Made by a program: the position numbers and the translations under genes
From: Terrimonas_A sp036262095
GTDB taxonomy: Bacteria; Bacteroidota; Bacteroidia; Chitinophagales; Chitinophagaceae
Reading direction: 5' to 3'
Length of the DNA: 42,131 nt
Assembly: GCA_036262095.1 (NCBI GenBank)
Contig: DATAJQ010000116.1
Location: 1-42,131, forward strand
Part shown: piece after piece, positions 1 to 8,722 of the stretch
How positions within the stretch are numbered: position 1 is the first letter of the stretch
Layout: every line of letters begins with the position of its first letter
Notes under the pieces: generated by a model
What the model saw: the letters and a program-made list of their open reading frames with translations, nothing else
Told to the model about the DNA's origin: nothing
The model's database searches: none

Positions 1-43
1 CTTCCGGGCTTTGTCTTTTGATTACGCAAGTAATACAAACTGC

Positions 44-1147
44 ATGAGCCAGGAACAATTTTGGATACTATTGACCCGTAAGATTGCCGGAGAAGCAAGC
101 CCTGAAGATTTGGCCGAACTGGAAAAGCTGGTGCAGCAACATCCTGAATGGCAGTATGCCCTTCAGAACCTGGAAGATATCTGGAACTCACATCCCCCCA
201 CTGATCTTTCGGAAGAAGAAGACGCTTATCTTATTCACCTGCATCGTATGCAGGAAAAGAATATTCCTTTTGGCAATAAAGCAAAAGAGGATGAAGCCGC
301 TGTGTTCGAACTCGAGACTCCGCGCTCAAACAAACGCCGCCGTTTGGCCTGGATCACAGCCGGTATTGCAGTAGCTGTATCTGTTGCAGCCATTTTCTTT
401 TTCAAACCAGTAAGCCGCCCGGGCAAAAAAGAAATTGCAAGCATTAATGAGATCAGCACCCGCCTGGGTTCCAAAACAAGGATCCAGTTGCCGGACGGCT
501 CTATTGTGTGGCTGAATGCCGGAAGCAAACTGATCTATGATAAGAATTTTGGTAAGGAAGAAAGACTTGTTTCCCTCAGTGGCGAAGGTTTTTTTGATGT
601 GGTAAGGGACCCGTCCAAACCTTTTATTGTTCATACCACCAATATAGAAGTACGTGTGTTGGGCACTGTATTTAATGTAAAAGCGTATCCTGAAGATAAA
701 TCCAGCGAAACAAGCCTGATCCACGGCAGCCTGGAAGTTTCTATTAAAAGCCGGCCGCGGGATAAGATCATTCTTTCCAGCAATGAAAAACTGGTGGTTG
801 AAAATAAGATCAGCAGCTCCAGGGATTCCCTGACTGAAGACAGGGACCTGCCATTGATGACGCTCAACCAGATAAAGCATAATCCCCTGGACAATAGTGT
901 AAATGAAACGCAATGGATAGACAACAAGCTTGTTTTCGATAATGAGCCATTTGCTGATATCGCTGTGAAAATGGAAAGATGGTTCGGCGTGGAAATAGAA
1001 ATAGCCGATTCCAGCCTTGCGGAAAAAAGAATGACGGGAAAATTTGAACGGGAAAACATAGAGCAGGCCCTGGAAAGCTTGTCCTATGCTTCTACCACCT
1101 CATTTGTATTTGAACGAAAAGGTAACAAAATCATTATTCACCACTAA
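44..1147 (+). CDS. FecR family anti-sigma factor
   Basis: Inner-membrane anti-sigma factor that would hold an ECF sigma factor inactive until a TonB-dependent receptor signals substrate. The protein is 367 residues from the ATG chosen here; an in-frame TTG 33 bases upstream is possible but gives an atypical N-terminus. Order seen: cytoplasmic N-terminal region (1-95), one membrane segment (about 101-121, after KRRR), periplasmic FecR domain (about 137-235, with QLPDGSIVWLNAGS and GTVFNVKAY) and a C-terminal DUF4974 part (about 295-365). This is the standard Bacteroidota FecR layout. The partner sigma gene is expected just left of the window. The next gene is a SusC with an STN domain, the usual partner of such an anti-sigma factor, so it probably controls the utilisation locus that follows. 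Family assignment is secure; the regulon is inferred. Confidence 0.93.
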   Translation: MSQEQFWILLTRKIAGEASPEDLAELEKLVQQHPEWQYALQNLEDIWNSHPPTDLSEEEDAYLIHLHRMQEKNIPFGNKAKEDEAAVFELETPRSNKRRRLAWITAGIAVAVSVAAIFFFKPVSRPGKKEIASINEISTRLGSKTRIQLPDGSIVWLNAGSKLIYDKNFGKEERLVSLSGEGFFDVVRDPSKPFIVHTTNIEVRVLGTVFNVKAYPEDKSSETSLIHGSLEVSIKSRPRDKIILSSNEKLVVENKISSSRDSLTEDRDLPLMTLNQIKHNPLDNSVNETQWIDNKLVFDNEPFADIAVKMERWFGVEIEIADSSLAEKRMTGKFERENIEQALESLSYASTTSFVFERKGNKIIIHH

Positions 1148-1201
1148 TGCTAAAGCCGTATGATGAATTGTAACACATCTTAATATCTCTTATAAAAAGA
1201 A

Positions 1202-1229
1202 TGGGGGATCCCTGGCAGGGGAGCCCCCA
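1202..1229 (+). promoter_or_regulatory. Hairpin in the fecR-susC intergenic leader
   Basis: TGGGGG (1202-1207) pairs with CCCCCA (1224-1229), and inside it CCCT (1210-1213) pairs with AGGG (1217-1220). A competing fold pairs CCTGG (1211-1215) with CCAGG (1227-1231). No T-run follows, so it is not a simple terminator. It lies about 70 bases before the susC start and may be an mRNA leader or processing structure; function is inferred. Confidence 0.45.
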
Positions 1230-1251
1230 GGCTAATGTACATAAGTAAACG

Positions 1252-1266
1252 TCTCCGGCTGGGAGA
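1252..1266 (+). promoter_or_regulatory. Second small hairpin upstream of susC
   Basis: TCTCC and GGAGA enclose a five-base GGCTG loop, 31 bases before the susC ATG and after the larger hairpin. Small and possibly fortuitous, but it adds to the structure of the susC leader. Confidence 0.25.
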
Positions 1267-1297
1267 TACCTAGTAATTAACCCTTCAATTGTAAATT

Positions 1298-4200
1298 ATG
1301 AAAAAAAATGAAGTGGGCTCATTTATTTGTAGCCCGCTATCACTAAAGCTCTACAGGATTATGAAACTGACGATGCTGCTGCTGGTGATTGGTTGCCTTC
1401 ATGCTTCCGCCAAAACTTTTTCGCAGGAAAAAATTACCCTGCGGATGGAAACAAAAGAAATTAAAAAAGTGCTGTTTGCCATAGAAAAGAACAGCAATTA
1501 TCGTTTTCTTTTCGATGAGCAGGTGATTAAAGGCAAACCCAAAGTGAGCCTGACGGCAGAAAATGCATCTATCGATGATGTGCTGGGCAAAATCTTTTCC
1601 AATACAGGCATATCCTACAAGATCCTGAACACAAACCTGGTGGTATTGAAAGAAACAGCTTCACCGGTAGACATTAATGTGAAAGAGATCCGTGTTACGG
1701 GCAAAGTAAGCTCTCCCGCAGGTGCTCCTCTTTCCGGTGTTTCTGTAACGCTCAAAGGCTCTACTGTTGGCACTGTTACGGATGAAAACGGTAACTACTC
1801 CATTTCTGTTCCAGACGATGCTACGCTGCAATTCACTTCTATCGGTTACAAATCCATTGAAGAAAAAGTGAATGGCCGCACTACTATTGATATCATTCTA
1901 CAGGTAGATGAAACTCCACTGAATGAAGTGGTGGTGGTTGGTTACAGCACTCAACGTAAAAGGGACCTTACCGGTTCTGTCAGCTCTGTGAAAGGTGAGG
2001 AAGTGGCGAAAATGCCCAATACCAACCCGATCAGCTCTTTGCAGGGTAAAGTGGCTGGTCTCACCATTTCCAATTCAGGTGAGGCTGGAGCTGCACCCGT
2101 TGTCCGCATTCGCGGTATCAACAGTACCAATAGCGCCAGCCCTGTTTATGTAGTGGATGGTATCATGCAGGATAATATTGATTACCTGAACCCTGCCGAC
2201 GTTGAAACTATAGACGTATTGAGGGATCCTTCTTCTATTGCCATTTACGGCTTGAGAGGCGCCAATGGTGTAATTGCCATTACTACCAAAAGAGCTTCCC
2301 GTGGCCAGACACGTGTTAACCTCGTGAGCTCCGTTGGTGTACAAAAAGTAACAGACAAAATAGATGTGGCCGATGCTGAAGGTTTCAAAAAACTGTACAA
2401 CGCACAATTAGCCAATTTGAATGCTGCTCCGTTTGATTATACCAATTACACAGCCAATACAAACTGGCAGGACCTTACTTTCCGCGATGCGGTGATCAAT
2501 ACCAATAGTGTAAGCATCTCCAATAGCGGTGAGAAAAGCACTACTTATCTGAACATTGGTTACAATACACAGGATGGTGTATTAAAATATAATAACTACC
2601 AGAAGTATATTGCCCGGTTGAACGAAGAGATCCGCATCACTGAAAACATCAAGGTTGGTGCTGATCTCAGCGGCTTCCATTGGATCCAAAACCCGACAGC
2701 CAATACCCTGAACAATTCCTTATGGGCTGCACCGATCGTGCCTGTACAGGAAAGTGAAGATACTTACTATGCCATGCCTTCTTTCCAGCGTGCGCAAGTA
2801 GGCAACCCGATGGCTTCCATTAACAGGTATAACCGCACCTGGATCAATAAAGGATTCAGAGTAATTGGTAGCTTGTTTGCGGAAGTCAAATTCCTGCGGG
2901 ATTTCACTTTTAAAGGTACCTGGTATACTGATCTTGGCTTCAACAACAGCCGCAGCTATTCACCATTGCCATTTAAATTTATCAATCTAGGAGAAGGTGC
3001 TGCACCCACTACTACCACTTACGATAATACGGTAAGAACAGGTGTAACACAGCAACAGGAAGAATACAAGCGTTTCCAGCAGGATTATACCCTGACGTAT
3101 AATAAAAGACTGACCGGCGGCCACACTGTAACAGCTCTTGCTGGTTTTACTACCATCTACAGTCAAAGCTCTTATATAAATGGCAACCGCCAGGACACAA
3201 CCGTGAATGTTCCCAACAACCCGGATTTCTGGTACATCAGCACCATTAACCAGAACAATCCCGGAAACTTTGGTGGTGGCGGTGGAATGAGTTCTGTTGT
3301 TGGAGCTTTCGGCCGTTTAAGTTATGGTTACAAAGGCAAATACCTGTTGAACGCTACAATCCGCCGCGATGGAAGTTCCAAATTTGCGCCTGCTAATCGC
3401 TGGGGAACCTTCGGAAGCGTTGGTGTAGGCTGGGTTGTAACAGATGAGGACTTCTTTAAAATAAATGGAATAGACTTCCTGAAACTGCGTGGCGCATGGG
3501 GGCAAACAGGTAATGCCAATGGTTTTGCTGATAACCTGTACAAACCAGGCATTACGAATGCTTCCACCGCCATCTTTGGCGATAACGTATATACGGCTAT
3601 CCAGGCGGCTTATATCCCTGATCCGAACCTGCATTGGGAAGTGGTATCTGGTACAGACATTGGTATCGATGTGAAAGCGCTGAGGAACAGGTTGTCTGCC
3701 GAGATCACCTATTACAACAGAACAACCAAAGACATTCTTACAGCCGTGAGCCTCCCCAATGAAACACGCAGCTTCTTTACCAATCTCGGAAAGATTACCA
3801 ATAAAGGGGTAGAAGTGAACATAGGGTGGAATGATGCGATCAGTAAGGATTTCACGTATGGCGTTTCTGCTAATTTCAGCTATAATAAAAACGTTGTTAA
3901 TTCCATTGGTGATAAAACCAATTTCCAACTGATCGGCAATAGCGGCGCTAATCTTACCGAGACCGGGAAATCCATAGGTTATTTTTATGGATACAGGCAG
4001 GTAGGTATTTATCAAACTACTGCTGACCTCAGCAAAATGCCTGCATTCTCCAATTCATTACCTGGTGATATTGCTTATGCAGACGTAAACGGTGATGGTT
4101 CGATCACCTCCGCAGACAGGACCTATCTTGGCACACCATTCCCTCCTTATAGCTTTGGTATCAATATAACCGCTGCTTACAAAGGTTTCGATATCATTCT

Positions 4201-4621
4201 GCAGGGGCAGGGTGTGGCTGGAAATAAAATCTACACACAACGCCGCATAGCCAATTTTGCTGTATTGAATTATGAAAGCAACAGGTTAAATGCATGGACA
4301 GGGCCCGGCACTACCAATATTGAACCTATACTGGACAATAGCCGTGGCAACAACTACCTGTTCAGCTCCTATTATCTTGAGCCTGGCGATTATTTCCGCA
4401 TCCGCACTATCCAGTTAGGATATACTTTCCCTACCGGTATGTTGGGTAAAGCGTTTAAACAGGCCAGGATCTATATCAGCGGTCAGAATATAAAGAGCTG
4501 GAGCCAGGTAACAGGTTACTCGCCTGAAGCTCCGATCGGTAACATACTCGGTGGCGGTGCTGATAATGGTATTTATCCGGTGCCGGCTATTTATTCTTTT
4601 GGCATGAACCTGACTTTTTAA
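1298..4621 (+). CDS. SusC/RagA-type TonB-dependent receptor with STN domain
   Basis: Outer-membrane importer that, with its SusD partner, takes up oligosaccharides using TonB energy. The 1107-residue protein has a long N-terminal leader with the hydrophobic signal core at about 22-38 (signal cleavage near ASA-KTFSQ), an STN signalling domain (about 45-117), a carboxypeptidase-regulatory-like domain (about 131-202, GKVSSPAGAPLSGVSVTLKG), the NEVVVVGY TonB-box-like segment (209-216), a plug (about 217-331, with YVVDGIM and ATT after GANGV) and a 22-strand barrel ending in aromatic LTF. The STN domain, absent from many SusC proteins, usually talks to a FecR anti-sigma factor, and one is encoded immediately upstream. 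An internal ATG at 1361 gives a more conventional signal peptide and cannot be excluded as the start. Confidence 0.96.
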   Translation: MKKNEVGSFICSPLSLKLYRIMKLTMLLLVIGCLHASAKTFSQEKITLRMETKEIKKVLFAIEKNSNYRFLFDEQVIKGKPKVSLTAENASIDDVLGKIFSNTGISYKILNTNLVVLKETASPVDINVKEIRVTGKVSSPAGAPLSGVSVTLKGSTVGTVTDENGNYSISVPDDATLQFTSIGYKSIEEKVNGRTTIDIILQVDETPLNEVVVVGYSTQRKRDLTGSVSSVKGEEVAKMPNTNPISSLQGKVAGLTISNSGEAGAAPVVRIRGINSTNSASPVYVVDGIMQDNIDYLNPADVETIDVLRDPSSIAIYGLRGANGVIAITTKRASRGQTRVNLVSSVGVQKVTDKIDVADAEGFKKLYNAQLANLNAAPFDYTNYTANTNWQDLTFRDAVINTNSVSISNSGEKSTTYLNIGYNTQDGVLKYNNYQKYIARLNEEIRITENIKVGADLSGFHWIQNPTANTLNNSLWAAPIVPVQESEDTYYAMPSFQRAQVGNPMASINRYNRTWINKGFRVIGSLFAEVKFLRDFTFKGTWYTDLGFNNSRSYSPLPFKFINLGEGAAPTTTTYDNTVRTGVTQQQEEYKRFQQDYTLTYNKRLTGGHTVTALAGFTTIYSQSSYINGNRQDTTVNVPNNPDFWYISTINQNNPGNFGGGGGMSSVVGAFGRLSYGYKGKYLLNATIRRDGSSKFAPANRWGTFGSVGVGWVVTDEDFFKINGIDFLKLRGAWGQTGNANGFADNLYKPGITNASTAIFGDNVYTAIQAAYIPDPNLHWEVVSGTDIGIDVKALRNRLSAEITYYNRTTKDILTAVSLPNETRSFFTNLGKITNKGVEVNIGWNDAISKDFTYGVSANFSYNKNVVNSIGDKTNFQLIGNSGANLTETGKSIGYFYGYRQVGIYQTTADLSKMPAFSNSLPGDIAYADVNGDGSITSADRTYLGTPFPPYSFGINITAAYKGFDIILQGQGVAGNKIYTQRRIANFAVLNYESNRLNAWTGPGTTNIEPILDNSRGNNYLFSSYYLEPGDYFRIRTIQLGYTFPTGMLGKAFKQARIYISGQNIKSWSQVTGYSPEAPIGNILGGGADNGIYPVPAIYSFGMNLTF

Positions 4622-4654
4622 TCAAGACATTTTAAATAAGCAGCAATGAAACGT

Positions 4655-4706
4655 CCATGTAAAATATTTTTATTGGATACTTATAGCAATGAAAATTTTT
4701 ACATGG
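4655..4706 (+). promoter_or_regulatory. Long intercistronic hairpin between susC and susD
   Basis: CCATGTAAAA (4655-4664) is perfectly complementary to TTTTACATGG (4697-4706). Pairing continues inward to about 20 base pairs, with one bulged T at 4665 and one G-U pair, closing on an 11-base loop (4676-4686). A second pairing, TTTTTATTGG (4667-4676) with CCAATAAAAA (4721-4730), is mutually exclusive and reaches the A-rich susD translation leader. The 125-base susC-susD gap is unusually long for such a pair. Likely an mRNA stability or translation control element; function inferred. Confidence 0.6.
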
Positions 4707-4746
4707 TAAGTTCCATCAGGCCAATAAAAAAATAAAAATTAAACTG

Positions 4747-6294
4747 ATGAAACCTTTTAATAAAATATCCCGCACGCTAAGTCTGTCACTGGCAGCCTTT
4801 GCGATGATCCTAATGTTTACGGGTTGTAAAAAATTTCTCGATGCCCAGCGCCAGGGTGGTTATGATGAGGAGAATTATCCTTATCCGGGCGGCTCTGGTC
4901 CGTATGATCAATACATACTTGGTGCTTATTCCGATCTCCGCTCTTACAATGTGCATGCAGACGGCTTTATTGTAGCTACCAGTATCCGCAGTGATGATGC
5001 AGACAAAGGAAGTACACCTTCAGACGGTGGCGCAGATGTGATCACGATGGACAATTTCCCTGTTCTTCCCAACAATGGAAGGGCTAATGCTTTATGGACG
5101 GGTTATTATGGCATGATCAACAAATGCAATAATACTTTATACCAGATTGGTACCAACACCAATATCGTGGCTTCAGATCAGATCAAGATCCAATCACAGG
5201 CAGAAATGAAATTCATCCGTGGCTATGCCTATTTCATGCTGGTCCGTTTGTTTGGCCGCGTGCCAAAGATCGATACGCTCTACCTCGATCCAGCTCAACA
5301 GAATAATATTCCTCAGAGCTCATCTGCCGAGATATATTCATTTATTGAAAGTGATCTGAGTTTTGCAGCAGCTAATCTGCCGGCGAAATGGGATCCCAAA
5401 TTTGTTGGACGCGCTACCAGCGGTGCTGCCAATGGCATGCTTGCCAAAGTGTATCTGACCCAACAAAAATGGGCAATGGCTAAGGCAGCAGCCAGCCTGG
5501 TAATGACATCAGGCCAGTATGACCTGTCTACTCCTTATGCAAAGATCTTCAGTGAAGACGGTGAGAACAGCAAGGAATCCATATTTGAAGCACAGGGCCG
5601 TGCAGATGCAAATAATAAAACAGCGCAGGGTATTCAATATGCGAGCATACAGGGCGTGAGAGGTTCAGGTGAGTGGAATATGGGCTGGGGTTGGAATACA
5701 CCGAGTGTGCAACTGGAAGCTGCATATGAGCCGAATGACCCACGGAAAGCAAGAACGATCCTTTATACCAGCACTTCTACCACACCAGGCATTACCATGT
5801 ATGGTGAAACCACACCGCTTGGATTACCCAATCCGCGCTACAATCAGAAAGTGTACACTAATCCTGGTATCCGCGCCAGCGTTGGCGACCGGTTTGGTTA
5901 CTGGATGAATGTGCGCATTCTCCGTTATGCAGACGTGGTGCTGATGTTTGCCGAAGCTTCCAATGAACTGGGAGGCACCGATAATATCGAACAGGCCCGT
6001 GTGGCATTGAACTCCGTTCGTTTCAGGGCGCGTGCCGGCAATGCGGCCATTCTTCCTGATATAACAACTACAGACCAGGGCGAATTGCGCGATGCGATCC
6101 GCCACGAGAGAAGGATAGAGCTGGCAATGGAACATGACCGCTTCTTTGATATCGTACGTTGGGGTATTGCTGACGATGTGATGCAGACTGCAGGCAAAAC
6201 CAATTTCAGCGCTGCCCGTGATGCATTGCTGCCGATACCTCAAACACAGATCGACCTGAGCAATCATGTGTTGACCCAGAACTTTGGTTATTAA
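4747..6294 (+). CDS. SusD/RagB family surface glycan-binding lipoprotein
   Basis: Outer-membrane lipoprotein that sits as a lid over SusC and hands it oligosaccharides. The 515-residue protein has a signal peptide ending in lipobox MFTGC with the lipidated Cys at about 27, followed by KKFLD, a very common SusD start. The N-terminal TPR-like part and the C-terminal family signature are visible (RYADVVLMFAEASNEL and RHERRIELAMEHDRFFDIVRWG). Full length for the family. It follows its SusC after a structured 125-base gap and is followed 16 bases later by a LamG lipoprotein, so all three are probably co-transcribed. Glycan specificity cannot be read from the sequence. Confidence 0.96.
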   Translation: MKPFNKISRTLSLSLAAFAMILMFTGCKKFLDAQRQGGYDEENYPYPGGSGPYDQYILGAYSDLRSYNVHADGFIVATSIRSDDADKGSTPSDGGADVITMDNFPVLPNNGRANALWTGYYGMINKCNNTLYQIGTNTNIVASDQIKIQSQAEMKFIRGYAYFMLVRLFGRVPKIDTLYLDPAQQNNIPQSSSAEIYSFIESDLSFAAANLPAKWDPKFVGRATSGAANGMLAKVYLTQQKWAMAKAAASLVMTSGQYDLSTPYAKIFSEDGENSKESIFEAQGRADANNKTAQGIQYASIQGVRGSGEWNMGWGWNTPSVQLEAAYEPNDPRKARTILYTSTSTTPGITMYGETTPLGLPNPRYNQKVYTNPGIRASVGDRFGYWMNVRILRYADVVLMFAEASNELGGTDNIEQARVALNSVRFRARAGNAAILPDITTTDQGELRDAIRHERRIELAMEHDRFFDIVRWGIADDVMQTAGKTNFSAARDALLPIPQTQIDLSNHVLTQNFGY

Positions 6295-6310
6295 TTCTTC
6301 TACCTGAAAA

Positions 6311-7243
6311 ATGAATACAATGAACCGATATTATAAAAATTATTTGCTGTATATAGGCGTAACAGCCACAATGGCGGGCCTGTTCTCCTGTAAAAAGGAC
6401 GGCAACCCCAATAACCTGCCGGGTGTTGATCCCCGCAATTACGAGGGCAAGATAGATGGTTTCACCAGCTCTGATGAGATATTCCCTGATAAGCTGGTCG
6501 CCTACTGGTCATTCGACAATACCAACAGTGAAACAAAAACAGGTACAGCCCCGACTTCGACTTCGAATGATGCATTTATCCAAAATGGAGTAAGAGGCCA
6601 GGCATTGAAACTCACCGGCGGTTACCTGTACTTTGCTACAGGATTCCCGGCATTTAAAACAGACGCATTCAAAAGTTTTGCGATCAGTACCTGGGTGCAG
6701 ATCCTGAACAATGGTTCTAAAAGAACCATGCTGTTTCAACTGGCACGTCCGGGCATTTTCACCGGCAACATCAATTTTCATCTGAACACGCAATCATTTC
6801 CGGCAACCAATACTACCGATCTGAAAATACAGCCAACGTTTACCACGGTAGGAGGCGGCACACAGGATAATATCAATACGCTGAGGGACAGCCCTGGCAT
6901 GCCCAACTATTTCCCTTATGTAACGCCAACCATTGGTGCCGACAAATGGGTCCACCTCGTGATCAATTACAATGGATCAAATGGTGTGTTTGATATCTGG
7001 GCAGATGGTATGAAGGCAGGTGCTTATGCAAGCAGAGGCACAGGCAATAACCTGTTCAAATCCTATGAACCCAATGAAGTGATCATTGGAGGTAACTACA
7101 ATGTGATCCCCGGTAAATCTGTAAGTGCTGATGCAAGTATTGCCGCCATGACCGGCAGTATTGATGAATTGCGCGTTTACAATATCGCTTTGCCGGATGC
7201 GTACATTAAAGCATTGTTCAATTTAGGTAAGGCCAATAAATAA
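6311..7243 (+). CDS. LamG-domain surface lipoprotein of the utilisation locus
   Basis: Predicted cell-surface carbohydrate-binding lipoprotein in the SusE/SusF position. The protein is 310 residues from the first ATG; a second ATG nine bases later is equally good. A signal peptide ends in lipobox GLFSC (Cys about 27, followed by KKDG). The rest is one laminin-G/concanavalin-like jelly roll (Laminin_G_3): it starts LVAYWSFDN and ends GSIDELRVYNIALPDAYIKALFN, the typical first and last strands. No catalytic motif was seen. Its place directly after SusD and before a glycoside hydrolase suggests it captures the same glycan. It is the last gene before a strong terminator, so the hydrolase genes that follow are probably a separate transcript. 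Confidence 0.85.
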   Translation: MNTMNRYYKNYLLYIGVTATMAGLFSCKKDGNPNNLPGVDPRNYEGKIDGFTSSDEIFPDKLVAYWSFDNTNSETKTGTAPTSTSNDAFIQNGVRGQALKLTGGYLYFATGFPAFKTDAFKSFAISTWVQILNNGSKRTMLFQLARPGIFTGNINFHLNTQSFPATNTTDLKIQPTFTTVGGGTQDNINTLRDSPGMPNYFPYVTPTIGADKWVHLVINYNGSNGVFDIWADGMKAGAYASRGTGNNLFKSYEPNEVIIGGNYNVIPGKSVSADASIAAMTGSIDELRVYNIALPDAYIKALFNLGKANK

Positions 7244-7252
7244 GATCCACGG

Positions 7253-7299
7253 AAATAAAGCACACAGATACTTTCTGGTGTCTGTGTGCTTTTTATTTC
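7253..7299 (+). terminator. Rho-independent terminator after the susCD-LamG genes
   Basis: A 15-bp stem (7257-7271 with 7278-7292, one G-U pair) closes a six-base TTTCTG loop, and the stem runs into a T-run followed by ATTTC. Flanking A-rich and T-rich arms may let it work on both strands. Confidence 0.9.
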
Positions 7300-7338
7300 G
7301 ATGATCCTGGAGAAGTTTTCCATTACAATTCAATTAAC

Positions 7339-8697
7339 ATGAAAACAAAACATATCCTTACTTCTGTATCCATCATTTTCCTGTCCGGTCTTATCGCCTG
7401 TTCTTCTTCAAAGAAGGCAATACAGAGCGCGGCAATCATCCCTCCTTCCGACACTGCTTTATTCCGTCTCGTTCAGCAACAGACCTTTCAGTATTTCTGG
7501 GATGGTGCAGAACCAAATAGTGGTCTTGCCCGCGAGCGTATTCATACAGACAATATTTATCCGCAAAAAGACGCAGGCACTGTCACCAGTGGTGGAGGCG
7601 GTTTTGGTGTAATGGCGATCCTTGTAGGAATGGAAAGGAAGTTTATTACACGCCAGCAAGGACTGGAGCGGTTGGAAAAAATTGTCAGCTTTCTCGAAAG
7701 GGCTGATCGTTTTCACGGTGCGTGGCCGCATTGGTGGCATGGTGAAACAGGAAAAGTAAAACCATTCAGCCGCAAAGATGATGGTGGCGACCTGGTAGAA
7801 ACTTCTTTTATGCTGCAGGGCCTGCTTTGTGTGCGCCAGTATTATAAAGATGGTTCACTAGCAGAAAAGGAACTGGCTGCGCGGGCCGATAAATTATGGA
7901 AGGAGGTTGAATTTGACTGGTATCGCAATGGAAAGAATGTACTGTATTGGTACTGGAGCCCCAATTTTGATTGGCAAATGAATTTTGCTGTGCGTGGTTA
8001 CAATGAGTGCCTTGTAATGTATGTACTGGCTGCATCTTCTCCCACGCATGGAGTACCTGCAGAAGTGTATCACCAGGGCTGGGCCGATAGCGGAAAAATA
8101 AAAGAACCGCGTGAAGCACTGGGATATAAAATGCAATTGCGACACCATGGGTCAAAGAATGGAGGCCCTTTGTTCTGGGCGCATTATTCTTACCTGGGAT
8201 TGGACCCCCGTGGATTGAAAGACCAGTATGCTGATTACTGGATGGAAAATCAACACCAGGCACTGATCAATTATCAATGGTGTGTGAACAATATAAAAGG
8301 CTTTAAAGGGTATGGTCCCGATAGCTGGGGGCTCACTTCCAGCTATTCCGTAAAAGGCTATTCAGGACATGCGCCAGCAGAACAAAGAGATTTAGGTGTG
8401 ATTGCCCCAACAGCGGCGCTCGCTTCCTTTCCCTATACGCCTGCACAGTCGATGGCAGCAATGAAACATTGGTATAATGATATGAAAGATAAACTTTGGG
8501 GACCTTATGGGTTTTATGATGCGTTCAGCGAAACAGATAACTGGTTCCCGACCCGCTACCTGGCAATTGATCAGGGCCCGGTTGTAGTAATGATGGAAAA
8601 TTACAGATCGGGATTGTTATGGAATCTGTTCATGAGTTGCCCGGAAGTAAAGCTGGGACTGAAGAAACTTGGTTTTCAAAGCCCGCATCTTAAATAA
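7339..8697 (+). CDS. Glycoamylase-like (PF10091 / GH144-type) lipoprotein
   Basis: Predicted surface or periplasmic endo-glucanase of the (alpha/alpha)6-barrel glycoamylase family. Characterised members in CAZy family GH144, including one from Chitinophaga pinensis, cleave beta-1,2-glucan, so that is the leading substrate guess. The 452-residue protein has a lipobox SGLIAC (Cys about 21) and conserved family blocks: FQYFWDGAEPNSGLARER, GGGGFGVMA, RFHGAWPHWW, DDGGDLVETSFMLQGLL (about 147-163, with candidate catalytic acids D151 and E154), GGPLFWAHYSYLGLDPR and FYDAFSETDNWFPTRYLAIDQGP (read as adjacent blocks). Length is normal. It sits downstream of the SusCD transcript's terminator and 25 bases before a secreted esterase gene. 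No GH3 beta-glucosidase is nearby to finish degradation. Confidence 0.85.
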   Translation: MKTKHILTSVSIIFLSGLIACSSSKKAIQSAAIIPPSDTALFRLVQQQTFQYFWDGAEPNSGLARERIHTDNIYPQKDAGTVTSGGGGFGVMAILVGMERKFITRQQGLERLEKIVSFLERADRFHGAWPHWWHGETGKVKPFSRKDDGGDLVETSFMLQGLLCVRQYYKDGSLAEKELAARADKLWKEVEFDWYRNGKNVLYWYWSPNFDWQMNFAVRGYNECLVMYVLAASSPTHGVPAEVYHQGWADSGKIKEPREALGYKMQLRHHGSKNGGPLFWAHYSYLGLDPRGLKDQYADYWMENQHQALINYQWCVNNIKGFKGYGPDSWGLTSSYSVKGYSGHAPAEQRDLGVIAPTAALASFPYTPAQSMAAMKHWYNDMKDKLWGPYGFYDAFSETDNWFPTRYLAIDQGPVVVMMENYRSGLLWNLFMSCPEVKLGLKKLGFQSPHLK

Positions 8698-8722
8698 CTA
8701 TGAAGACCTGGTTGAATAAATA

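Noticed and set aside
5824..6267. Long antisense frames inside susD and other large genes
   Set aside because: They lie opposite genes with clear family matches and have no motif, signal or start context of their own.
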